From Melioribacteraceae bacterium (GTDB lineage Bacteria > Bacteroidota > Ignavibacteria > Ignavibacteriales > Melioribacteraceae): DNA of 64,000 nucleotides. Made by a program: the position numbers and the translations under genes. Shown one piece after another: positions 44,386-52,726 of this stretch; the stretch's first letter is position 1; every line of letters starts with the position of its first letter. Below the pieces are notes generated by a model. The model did not search any database. It was given only the letters and a program-made list of their open reading frames with translations, and had not been told where the DNA came from. Where the stretch lies: NCBI GenBank assembly GCA_019638015.1, contig JAHBUP010000001.1, positions 248,001-312,000 on the forward strand. Direction: 5' to 3'.

Positions 44386-45675
44386 TCATCTTTCAATTTT
44401 TAAGTTAAGCCACTTTTCTAATGTAGAATAAATCAATTCCTCTTCATCACCTTCAAAGCTGGCTATTCTTGTTGTATGTGAACCATTCTTTTTAACCATT
44501 TTAATGGCGTTTGTTTCGCCGGTTAATTGAACGGCAGTTGCGGTCCAAGTATCATTACCGCCATAAATATAAATTATATTATTTCCCTTTTTTTGAAGCC
44601 ATGTATTAACTTCTTGAATTGGTTTGCAGTTATAATTTATTTTAGCGTCTTCCGGAACAAGCACAATGTTGCTACCATCTTTTACTTCTTTTAACAGATC
44701 TCTAAAATCTGTTAAATCGTAACCATAGTAACCAATTTCATTATATGCCTGAACAAAAAATGGAGCAAATCCTTCCATTGATTCTTCTGTAAAGTATTCG
44801 TATGAATTTGCTTTTTTCATATACTCAAATAATTCCTTTGATTCTGCCGTAACAGGAGGAATCTCTTCACATTTTTGTCCCCACTGCCAAAATGAAAATG
44901 AATACTCCAGAACCCAGTATTCAAAAAGAGACTCAAAATCAAAGAAGAATCGCTTATTATTTTTTTCCGCATCAAGCATCATCATGGGAATGATTTCATC
45001 TCTCCTTGAAAGGAATGATCTCTGAAATTCTTTGATCTTATTGCGGCACTCTTCGGTTCCAACAGAATTGAGAAACATATAAATGCGCGGATCTTCCTGA
45101 GATACATTTATTGGAGCGACGTATGGAACAGAAACATCAACATCGTTTGGATAAAATTTGCGGTGATACAGGGTTGTCTGTCCCCCTTTACTTATGCCGG
45201 TATTTATCCATTTACCGGAGTAGATAGTTTTGAATATTTGAACGATAGCATGATGGTCTGCGGCGGCTTGCTCGATATCCAAATATTTCCAATCAATTTT
45301 AGCCGGAACAGATTTACCAAAATATCGGTGCTCAACAATTATTTGATTAGCTTCAAGAATTTTAGATAACTCCGATCTGTAATTATAATTTGCCGAGTAT
45401 CCCTCTGTAATTAATACTACTGGTTTTTTGTAATCAATATGAGAGAGGAAAATTCTTTGTGTAAAAGTTTGAGAATTCGGATTTTTATGATCGAGCGGCT
45501 GTGTAATAAAAATTTCATATCCCTCGGTAAAGGAACTGCCAATTGAAGTCGGCTTTATTTCAGCTACTTCTTTAATTGATTTTAGTTTGAGAAGTAGATC
45601 GGTTGAAGGTTGAGCATGAAACAAGGAACTTATAAAAAGGAATAAAATAAAAGATGAAATTACTTTTCGATTCAT
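44386..45675 (-). CDS. S37 (PS-10-like) serine peptidase, secreted
   Basis: 429 residues with a signal peptide (about 1-21). The alpha/beta hydrolase serine is in GISKGGQT, with QPLDH-x-N near the N-terminus, VEHRYFGKS, GGNDTW and SHTTR (candidate Asp and His region). These fit the S37 family, members of which remove short peptides, some with proline preference. It stands next to pruA, which supports peptide-derived proline use. Confidence 0.75.
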   Translation of the reverse strand: MNRKVISSFILFLFISSLFHAQPSTDLLLKLKSIKEVAEIKPTSIGSSFTEGYEIFITQPLDHKNPNSQTFTQRIFLSHIDYKKPVVLITEGYSANYNYRSELSKILEANQIIVEHRYFGKSVPAKIDWKYLDIEQAAADHHAIVQIFKTIYSGKWINTGISKGGQTTLYHRKFYPNDVDVSVPYVAPINVSQEDPRIYMFLNSVGTEECRNKIKEFQRSFLSRRDEIIPMMMLDAEKNNKRFFFDFESLFEYWVLEYSFSFWQWGQKCEEIPPVTAESKELFEYMKKANSYEYFTEESMEGFAPFFVQAYNEIGYYGYDLTDFRDLLKEVKDGSNIVLVPEDAKINYNCKPIQEVNTWLQKKGNNIIYIYGGNDTWTATAVQLTGETNAIKMVKKNGSHTTRIASFEGDEEELIYSTLEKWLNLKIER

Positions 45676-45744
45676 ATAAACCCCGGAGTTATTTGCGGTT
45701 TTGAAGAGGGGTCTGATTTCTCAAACCCCGTAAATAAAATTTAA

Positions 45745-47382
45745 TTATTCTTCACTCAAAAATGGATAACGATAGTTGGTGGGTGGAATGAAGTTTTCCT
45801 TTATTGTTCTTGCCGAAACCCACCTTAATAAATTTAAGTAGGAACCGGCTTTATCATTAGTTCCGCTTGCACGCGCGCCGCCAAATGGTTGTTGCCCAAC
45901 CACAGCGCCAGTAGGTTTATCGTTTATATAGAAATTGCCTGAAGCGTTTGCTAATGCCTTATCGGCAACCGCAACCGCATATCTATCTTGAGCAAAGATA
46001 GCACCCGTTAAAGAGAATGGGGAAGTATCGTTACAAATCTGAAGTGTTTCCTCATACTTATTATCGTCATAAACATATAAAGTTAATACTGGCCCAAAGA
46101 TTTCTTCTTCCATCGATTTGAATTTCGGATTGGTAGTTTCAATAATAGTTGGTTCAATAAAATATCCCTTGGAACTATCATAATTACCGCCGGAAATAAT
46201 TTCGGCTTCATTAGATTTTTTAGCATAATCGATATAGCTGGTAATTGTATCGAAAGCACCCTTATCAATTACCGCATTCATGAAATTGGAAAAATCTCTA
46301 ACATCCCCCATCTTTACAGTTTTTAGTTCACTTACAACATAATCTTTTAATTTTGGCCAGATCGATTTTGGAATGTACGCGCGAGATGCGGCGGAACATT
46401 TTTGTCCTTGATACTCGAACGCGCCTCTAATTAAAGCAACACCAAGAGCGGTTAAATCGGCCGATGAATGAGCAAAAATAAAATCTTTGCCCCCGGTTTC
46501 TCCAACTATGCGCGGGTACGATTTATATTTTGGTAGATTGTTGGCAGCGGTTCTCCACATCGATTGGAAAGTTGGGGTTGAGCCGGTAAAATGAATTCCA
46601 CCAAAGTATTCAGAATCCATAACTGGATTACCGACTTTGCTTCCCGAGCCGGGTACAAAATTGATCACACCAGCGGGTAATCCCGCGGCTTCCAATAATT
46701 TCATGATCCAGTAATTAGAATAAACTGAACTAGATGCCGGCTTTAATAAAGCAACATTACCCATTAATGCAGGCGCTGTTGGTAGATTTGCCGCAATGGA
46801 GGTAAAGTTAAATGGAGCAACCGCAAAAACAAAACCTTCAAGTGGACGGTATTCCAATCTATTCCACATTCCCAAAGGTGAATGAGGAGGTTGCATTTTG
46901 TAAATCTCTTGAGCAAAATATGCGTTAAAACGGAAGAAATCTATTATTTCACTGGCTGAATCAATCTCGGCCTGAAATGCTGTTTTACTTTGCCCCAACA
47001 TTGTTGCCGCATTAATTATATAACGCCAATCCGTAAATGTGAGCAGGTCTGCAGCTTTCAAGAAAATTGCGGCTCTATCATTCCACTCCATTCTCGACCA
47101 ATCCTTGTGCGCCGTCATCGCCGAATCGATTGCCATTTTTACTTCTTTCTCACTAACCTTGTGGTAATTAGCCAATACTGTTTTATGATCATGGGGACAT
47201 ACACATTTATCGGTATCACCGGTTCTAATTTCTTTTCCACCGATGATAATTGGTATATCGATTGTTTGATTAACAAGCTCATCCAGCTTTGATTTTAATG
47301 CTTTGCGTTCAGGAGTTCCTGGAGCATAACTTTTGTTTGGATCATTCGGGGGAAGATTAATACTGAAAATTGCGTTTGCCAT
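45745..47382 (-). CDS. pruA: L-glutamate gamma-semialdehyde (P5C) dehydrogenase
   Basis: 545 residues, the long form typical of mammalian ALDH4A1. It oxidises P5C/glutamate semialdehyde to glutamate with NAD and, in mammals, also the 3-hydroxy-P5C from hydroxyproline. Seen: the catalytic Cys in EYQGQKCSAASRAY, the Glu in VGETGGKDF, and NAD-binding FTGSTPTF. This monofunctional enzyme pairs with the separate proline dehydrogenase at 50236. A repeat/GIY-YIG block separates it from the rest of the locus. Confidence 0.95.
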   Translation of the reverse strand: MANAIFSINLPPNDPNKSYAPGTPERKALKSKLDELVNQTIDIPIIIGGKEIRTGDTDKCVCPHDHKTVLANYHKVSEKEVKMAIDSAMTAHKDWSRMEWNDRAAIFLKAADLLTFTDWRYIINAATMLGQSKTAFQAEIDSASEIIDFFRFNAYFAQEIYKMQPPHSPLGMWNRLEYRPLEGFVFAVAPFNFTSIAANLPTAPALMGNVALLKPASSSVYSNYWIMKLLEAAGLPAGVINFVPGSGSKVGNPVMDSEYFGGIHFTGSTPTFQSMWRTAANNLPKYKSYPRIVGETGGKDFIFAHSSADLTALGVALIRGAFEYQGQKCSAASRAYIPKSIWPKLKDYVVSELKTVKMGDVRDFSNFMNAVIDKGAFDTITSYIDYAKKSNEAEIISGGNYDSSKGYFIEPTIIETTNPKFKSMEEEIFGPVLTLYVYDDNKYEETLQICNDTSPFSLTGAIFAQDRYAVAVADKALANASGNFYINDKPTGAVVGQQPFGGARASGTNDKAGSYLNLLRWVSARTIKENFIPPTNYRYPFLSEE

Positions 47383-47469
47383 AATTCACCTTGTAAAATT
47401 TTAATTAGTGATTCTAAATTATGAAATTTTGTGTAATTCCAAATTGATAATCGAAATGAGTAAAATTTC

Positions 47470-47666
47470 GTCATCCCGAGTCTGCTGGAAAATGGCTTTT
47501 CATGTCTCGATTGCGGAGAGTAATAGCAACTTTACTCGACATGACCACAACCAGTCATCCCGAGTTTACGGAGGGATGAAATGCTTTTCATGTCTCGATA
47601 GCAAAGAGTAATAGAAATATAACTCGACATGACCCGAACTGTCATCCCGAGTTTATCGAGGGATGT
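47470..47666. repeat. 84-88 bp tandem repeat array, left part
   Basis: Units begin with GTCATCCCGAGT at 47470, 47554 and 47641 (spacing 84 and 87). Each has two palindromic blocks: CATCCC...GGGATG and TCATGTC...GACATGA. The third unit is broken after its first block, where the GIY-YIG cassette begins. Confidence 0.8.
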
Positions 47667-47672
47667 GAAAAT

Positions 47673-47954
47673 TCATTTTTTTCGGGAGAGTTCTACCAAT
47701 TTTTCAAAATTATTTTCAATTAATGCTTTCTTTTTTTGGTGAGACCATTTTTTGATTTGCTTTTCACGTTCAATTGCAGTGAGGGGATCACTAAAAGAAC
47801 TAGAATAAACCAATTTTACTGGTAATCGAAGAGATGTGTAACCCTTTAATATTCCAGAATTATGCTCGTAAACTCTGCGTTCAATGTTATTGGTAATGCC
47901 GGTATAATATTTACCATCAGAGCATTCTAGGATATATACCCAAAAAGTCTTCAT
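47673..47954 (-). CDS. GIY-YIG single-domain endonuclease
   Basis: 93 residues. The GIY-YIG core is complete: WVYIL, KYYTGIT, ERRVYEHN and the EREKQIKKW helix with its Glu. This UvrC-like single-domain type is common in Bacteroidota and is often found next to short repeats. It lies wholly inside a tandem-repeat array. The start has no Shine-Dalgarno. It could be a homing-type or repeat-spreading nuclease; a DNA-repair role is less likely. Confidence 0.85.
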   Translation of the reverse strand: MKTFWVYILECSDGKYYTGITNNIERRVYEHNSGILKGYTSLRLPVKLVYSSSFSDPLTAIEREKQIKKWSHQKKKALIENNFEKLVELSRKK

Positions 47955-47994
47955 TAATTAAATTTCTATTTTTTATAAGGTGATTTAATTTTTC

Positions 47995-48165
47995 TTTCAT
48001 GTCACAATTGCAAAGAGTAGTAGCTAATTAACTTGACATGATCACAACCAGTCATCCCGAGTTTACCGAGGGATGGAACGCTTGCCATGTCTCGATAGCA
48101 AAGAGTAATAGAAATTTAACTCGACATGACCACAACCAGTCATCCCGAGTCCGTCGACTGACGTA
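47995..48165. repeat. 84-88 bp tandem repeat array, right part
   Basis: The array resumes with the second half of a unit (TCATGTC-like, from about 47996), then a full unit at 48051 and a truncated one at 48139 (spacing 88). The sequence GTCATCCCGAGT and AACTCGACATGACC blocks match the left part. Confidence 0.8.
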
Positions 48166-48182
48166 TTGAAGGATTGGAGTAA

Positions 48183-49298
48183 TTATTTCAAAACATCCCT
48201 AAATGCCCCTATGCAAAAATCTATCATCTTATCATTTGAATTGTACCCCATTAATCCAATTCGCCACACTTTTCCGGCAAGTTCTCCTAGTCCCGCCCCT
48301 ATTTCCAAATTATGTTTTGCAAGCAGTTCAGCTCTAACTTTTGCTTCATCAACTCCTTCCGGAATTATAACAGTTATTAAGTTGGGAATTCTCTCTCCCT
48401 CCGGAACTAATGGTTCAAGCCCAAGTTCTCTTAGTTTCTGGATGAACTTAATACTGCTCTCTTTATGTCTTCGCCAAGAATTTTCGATTCCCTCTTCATG
48501 TAATATTAATAACGCTTCGTGCAATCCATAAAATTGATTAGCGGGTGCGGTGTGGTGATATGCCCTTTTTCCGGGTCCATTCCAATATGATGACAGCAGA
48601 TTCAAATCATTAAACCAACTTTTTATATAGCTTTTTCTTTCTCTAATTTGTTGAACCGCGCGTTCACTAAATGTTATAGGGGACATACCCGCAACACATG
48701 CCAATCCTTTTTGTGAACATGAATATGATACGTCAATATTCCATTCGTCAATTTTAATTTCACATGCACCGAGAGATGTAACAGTATCGGCAATAGTTAA
48801 GCATCCATGCTTTTTGGCGACAGCTGATAATTCCTTAATGTTTGATAGCGCGCCGGTAGATGTTTCGGCGTGAACAAATGCAACTACCTTTGTATCGAGA
48901 TTCTGTTTTAATTCATCATCGAGTTTTTGTGGATCAATGGCTCGTCCCCATGTTTCTTTTACAACAACTAAATTTCCACCTATTTTTTCTACGATCTGGG
49001 TAATTCGATTGGCAAAATATCCCCCAACACATACAATCACTTTATCATTGGGTTCTATTAGATTTACTAAAGATGCTTCCATTCCAAGGGAACCCGGACC
49101 AGAGATTACAAAGGTATTTTCATTTTCGGTTAGAAATGTTTTTCGCAGCAAAGACTTTATTTCATCCATTAACTCAATAAATTGAGGATCGAGATGACCA
49201 AGTGTTGGCTTTGATAATGCTTCGAGAACTTTAGGATGAACATTCGAGGGACCAGGTCCCATTAATATTCTATTTATTGGTTTGAATGACTGATGCAT
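48183..49298 (-). CDS. Alanine-glyoxylate / serine-pyruvate aminotransferase
   Basis: 371 residues, close to human AGXT in pattern: MGPGPSN start, VISGPGSLGMEAS, ETSTGAL, cofactor Asp171 (ADTVTSLG), Lys197 (SYSCSQKGLACVAG), the GIENSWRRHKES helix and GKVWRIGLMGYN. It transfers an amino group to glyoxylate (making glycine) or works on serine. It sits directly after the HOGA-like aldolase, which would supply glyoxylate. Confidence 0.88.
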   Translation of the reverse strand: MHQSFKPINRILMGPGPSNVHPKVLEALSKPTLGHLDPQFIELMDEIKSLLRKTFLTENENTFVISGPGSLGMEASLVNLIEPNDKVIVCVGGYFANRITQIVEKIGGNLVVVKETWGRAIDPQKLDDELKQNLDTKVVAFVHAETSTGALSNIKELSAVAKKHGCLTIADTVTSLGACEIKIDEWNIDVSYSCSQKGLACVAGMSPITFSERAVQQIRERKSYIKSWFNDLNLLSSYWNGPGKRAYHHTAPANQFYGLHEALLILHEEGIENSWRRHKESSIKFIQKLRELGLEPLVPEGERIPNLITVIIPEGVDEAKVRAELLAKHNLEIGAGLGELAGKVWRIGLMGYNSNDKMIDFCIGAFRDVLK

Positions 49299-49321
49299 TT
49301 ATACTCCAAATTAAAGAGTTT

Positions 49322-50209
49322 TTATTTTAACAAATCGGCATTTTTTAAAATTTGTTGAAGAGTGAGTTTATCATTTTCATTTAATGATGAAAGCGGTACG
49401 CGCGGCTCGCCCCCAAAATAGCCCAGCAAATCCATCGCGGCTTTTAAACCTGCGACTCCAAATTTTGCCGTAACTGCTTTATTAATTGGAATCATTTTTT
49501 GTTGAAGAGCTAACGCAACTTCGAGTTTTCCGTCAGTAATTAACTTTTGAATTTGCACACATTCATTTGGAGCAATATTAGCGAGCGCCGCAATACCACC
49601 CACAGCTCCGGAAGTAATTCCCGAAAACAACATTGAGGCTGTTCCAACTAATACAGAAAAATCGGAATTAGTCATTGATACAAACTCGCTATTCTGCCTT
49701 GAATTTTCAGAGCTGTTTTTTATTCCGACAATATTTTTGTGTTGAGAAAGCTCAGCCACCGTCTCCGCTTCAATATCAACTCCCGTGAACTTGGGAACAT
49801 TGTAAATAATTAATGGGATTTTTATAGAATCAGCGATCTTGGTGAAATAGCGTACATACGACGAATGCTTCATTTCCGATTTATAAAAGGAGGGGGTTAA
49901 AATTAGAGCAAAATCGGCACCCAATCCGGCGGCCTTATTTGTCAGATCTATAGTTTCTTTAATTGAATCACTTCCGGTACCGGCAATAATTAATTTATCT
50001 TTGTTGGAATATTCTTTTGTCTTTGCAACCAGCTCAAGTTTTTCTTCCTTAGTTAAAAATACTGATTCGCCATTGGAGCCCATTACAACATAACCGCTCA
50101 ATTCAGTTTTATTCCACATATGTATATTAAAAGCTAGTTTGTCAACTGCTAGCTCATCATTTATAAATGGTGTTGTGATTGGGGGAAAAATGCCTTTTAA
50201 CTTTTTCAT
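49322..50209 (-). CDS. 4-hydroxy-2-oxoglutarate aldolase-like (DapA family)
   Basis: 295 residues of the dihydrodipicolinate synthase fold: Schiff-base Lys164 (VGIKNSS), Tyr136 (IIYNVP) and GSNGE at 44-48. Most DapA have GTTGE there; GSNGE is the human HOGA1 form, and AAMDLLGYFGGEPRVPL near the end resembles HOGA1. HOGA splits 4-hydroxy-2-oxoglutarate into pyruvate and glyoxylate, the last carbon-splitting step of hydroxyproline breakdown. Placement between AGT and proline dehydrogenase fits this. Confidence 0.78.
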   Translation of the reverse strand: MKKLKGIFPPITTPFINDELAVDKLAFNIHMWNKTELSGYVVMGSNGESVFLTKEEKLELVAKTKEYSNKDKLIIAGTGSDSIKETIDLTNKAAGLGADFALILTPSFYKSEMKHSSYVRYFTKIADSIKIPLIIYNVPKFTGVDIEAETVAELSQHKNIVGIKNSSENSRQNSEFVSMTNSDFSVLVGTASMLFSGITSGAVGGIAALANIAPNECVQIQKLITDGKLEVALALQQKMIPINKAVTAKFGVAGLKAAMDLLGYFGGEPRVPLSSLNENDKLTLQQILKNADLLK

Positions 50210-50235
50210 CCTTTACCTTTTTTTATAATTCCATA

Positions 50236-51168
50236 TTACTTTTTGTATAAATTTTTTATGACAAACAAAACATTTGCCGGCCGCTCAGCCAATCTTCTCA
50301 TATACCAGGGATACCAATATTTACCATACGCAATTAAAACTCTAAAAGAGAAACCTCTTTTTGCTAAATCGTATTGGTAATTTGTTTTGATGCCATACAA
50401 CATCTGAAATTCAATTAACTCTTTTGAAACACCAAGCATCAATCCTTCCGAGATTATTGCTTCAATCATTTTGGAATCATGGGTCGCGAAAATTGCCCGA
50501 ACTTTATTTTCCTTTACTGATTTTAATAAGAGTTTAGATAATGCAAAATAATTTTGATCAACATCATTTTTATCGGGGAAGGCAATATCTGCGGCTTCTT
50601 TATAAGCACCCTTCACCAATCTAATTTTTGGAGAATGATTAATCAATTCATTAATGTCGTTAACTGTACGGTAAAGATAAGCCTGAAGACAAATACCGGT
50701 ATTGGGATAAACACTAATTACTCTTTTATAAAAATCAATAGTACGTTGTGTGTAAGCGCTCCCCTCCATATCAATAAAAAGAGTATTACCGAGTTGAGAT
50801 TTAACTTTCTCGGAGATTGCGCTAAAGTTTTTTAATGTCTCCTCCTCCGAAATATCAAAACCAATTTGAGTGAGTTTAAGAGAAATTTCGGTATCAAGTT
50901 TTTGTTCGGCAATTTGATCAATCAATTCAAGGTAATGATCTCTAACTAAATAACTTTCCTCGATGCTATTAATGTTTTCGCCAAGTTTAGTGAAAACGGT
51001 TGGAATATTATGAGCAAGAAATTTTAGTGATTCTGTGATCGCGTCATCGGAGGATTCGCCCGGCATAAATTTTTTAAGCGCTTTTTGAACAAACATCCAT
51101 TTGGGGACATTTGTTTTCAGCCAAGCATTTTCAGATGCCCATAAAAGTGTCTTTCTCGCAACACTCAT
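50236..51168 (-). CDS. putA: Proline dehydrogenase (monofunctional)
   Basis: 310 residues, a bare FAD beta/alpha barrel of the short bacterial PRODH type. The C-terminal signature YMRRLAERPANVLF carries the substrate-binding Arg pair. Flavin-binding stretches IRLVKGAYKEA and FATHD are seen. It oxidises proline to P5C and passes electrons to quinone. In this locus it may also act on hydroxyproline like mammalian PRODH2. It is 24 bases from the peptidase gene. The symbol denotes the PRODH function only, not the bifunctional PutA. Confidence 0.9.
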   Translation of the reverse strand: MSVARKTLLWASENAWLKTNVPKWMFVQKALKKFMPGESSDDAITESLKFLAHNIPTVFTKLGENINSIEESYLVRDHYLELIDQIAEQKLDTEISLKLTQIGFDISEEETLKNFSAISEKVKSQLGNTLFIDMEGSAYTQRTIDFYKRVISVYPNTGICLQAYLYRTVNDINELINHSPKIRLVKGAYKEAADIAFPDKNDVDQNYFALSKLLLKSVKENKVRAIFATHDSKMIEAIISEGLMLGVSKELIEFQMLYGIKTNYQYDLAKRGFSFRVLIAYGKYWYPWYMRRLAERPANVLFVIKNLYKK

Positions 51169-51192
51169 AAATGCCTTTCGAGTAAATTCATT

Positions 51193-52587
51193 TTATACTT
51201 TATCGGATGCAACTTCTTCAACATCCTCAACCGCTTTTGGAATTGGTTTACCGAGTACCCGACTTCCATTCGCGGTTACAATAACATCATCCTCAATTCT
51301 TATACCGCCAAAGTTCCGATATTTATTTACTTCATTATAATTAATGAATTCAGAAAATTTCTTATCTGATTGCCACTTATCAATTAGCTGTGGAATAAAA
51401 TAAATTCCCGGCTCAACCGTTAATACTATTCCCGGTTTCAAGGGCTTTGCGTAGCGTAAATACTTTAGACCAAATTGAGTGCTTCTTTTTAATTTATCAT
51501 CGTAACCAAAATTATTTTCTCCATAATTTTCCATATCGTGAACATCAAGACCAAGCAAATGCCCCAATCCGTGTGGAAAAAATAAAGCGTGTGCGCCCGC
51601 TTTAACCGCTTCTTTTGGATTTCCCTTCATTATACCCAAAGCTTTTAAACCATCAGCAATAACTTCTGCAGATTTTAAATGTACCGACCGGAAAGTTACA
51701 CCAGGTTTCATTTCGGTGATGCCGGTTAAATTTGCTATTAGTACAATCTCATAAATTGCTTTTTGAATATCGGTAAATTTTCCACTCACGGGAAAAGTAC
51801 GCGTTATATCACTTGCGTAATGTAAAGTTGTTTCGGCGCCAGAATCATTAACTACCAAATCACCGGGTTTTAAAATATTTCCATGATAATGATTATGAAG
51901 AGTTTCACCGTGACGCGAAAAAATAATTGGGAATGAAATTCCGCTTCCCATCGACATTGCCAATCCGGCTATAAATCCCATTACTTCTCTCTCATACATT
52001 CCCGGTTTCGCGAATCGCATAGCAGCAGTTTGCATTTCAAATGAAATCTCAATTGCTTTCTCTATTTCCGCGATTTCCTCTTTTGATTTTACATATCGCT
52101 GTTCGGCAATTACTTTAATTAATCCTGTTGATGCATAATCATTCACCCGCTTCGGAGCAATGCCCAGAAGTTGATGAAGTTTTAATATATTATCGTGACG
52201 GTATTGAGGTATGAAATGAATTTTTCTCCCTTGCTTAACCGCATTAGAGCAAAATGCCTCAAGATCGGCATTGGTTCCAGTTAATTTTATTCCGCACTTT
52301 GAAGCCCGCTGTTTTAATGTTGGCTGTGGACCCATCCAAACAATGTCATCAATAGTAAAATCATCGCCGTAAACAATTTCCTTATTCTCATCCAAATCAA
52401 TAACCGCGGCGAGGTCTGATTGATCAAGCCCAAAGTAATAAAGAAATGTTGAATCTTGCCTGAACGCGTATGTATTGGCGGCGTAGTTCATCGGTGCTTC
52501 ATTGTTTCCGAGGAATAAAATTATTCCCGATTTAATTTTCTTCTTTAACTCATTTCTTCTTTGAACGTAAGTGCTTGATTTGAACAT
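51193..52587 (-). CDS. pepP: Xaa-Pro aminopeptidase (M24B)
   Basis: 464 residues. It removes the N-terminal residue from peptides with proline in the second place. N-terminal creatinase-like domain (about 1-170), then the pita-bread domain with metal ligands in NDSGAETTLHYASDITRT (Asp, Asp), FPHGLGHLLGLDVHD (His), VEPGIYF (Glu) and IRIEDDV (Glu). There is no signal peptide, so it is cytoplasmic. It precedes proline dehydrogenase in the same transcript. Confidence 0.93.
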   Translation of the reverse strand: MFKSSTYVQRRNELKKKIKSGIILFLGNNEAPMNYAANTYAFRQDSTFLYYFGLDQSDLAAVIDLDENKEIVYGDDFTIDDIVWMGPQPTLKQRASKCGIKLTGTNADLEAFCSNAVKQGRKIHFIPQYRHDNILKLHQLLGIAPKRVNDYASTGLIKVIAEQRYVKSKEEIAEIEKAIEISFEMQTAAMRFAKPGMYEREVMGFIAGLAMSMGSGISFPIIFSRHGETLHNHYHGNILKPGDLVVNDSGAETTLHYASDITRTFPVSGKFTDIQKAIYEIVLIANLTGITEMKPGVTFRSVHLKSAEVIADGLKALGIMKGNPKEAVKAGAHALFFPHGLGHLLGLDVHDMENYGENNFGYDDKLKRSTQFGLKYLRYAKPLKPGIVLTVEPGIYFIPQLIDKWQSDKKFSEFINYNEVNKYRNFGGIRIEDDVIVTANGSRVLGKPIPKAVEDVEEVASDKV

Positions 52588-52726
52588 TTTAGTTTTCCTT
52601 TATTTTGTTCTCAGTTATTACTTATATCTTGAATTCTAGTTATGATTTATTTTAAATAAATGTATTGTAACTCTTTCTATCCGTGTTCGCCTAAAAATAG
52701 TTGTGTTCATTAAAGTCAGCTTGACA

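Noticed and set aside
47470..48165. CRISPR-like array
   Set aside because: Units are 84-88 bp direct repeats with almost the same sequence throughout; no unique spacers and no cas genes.
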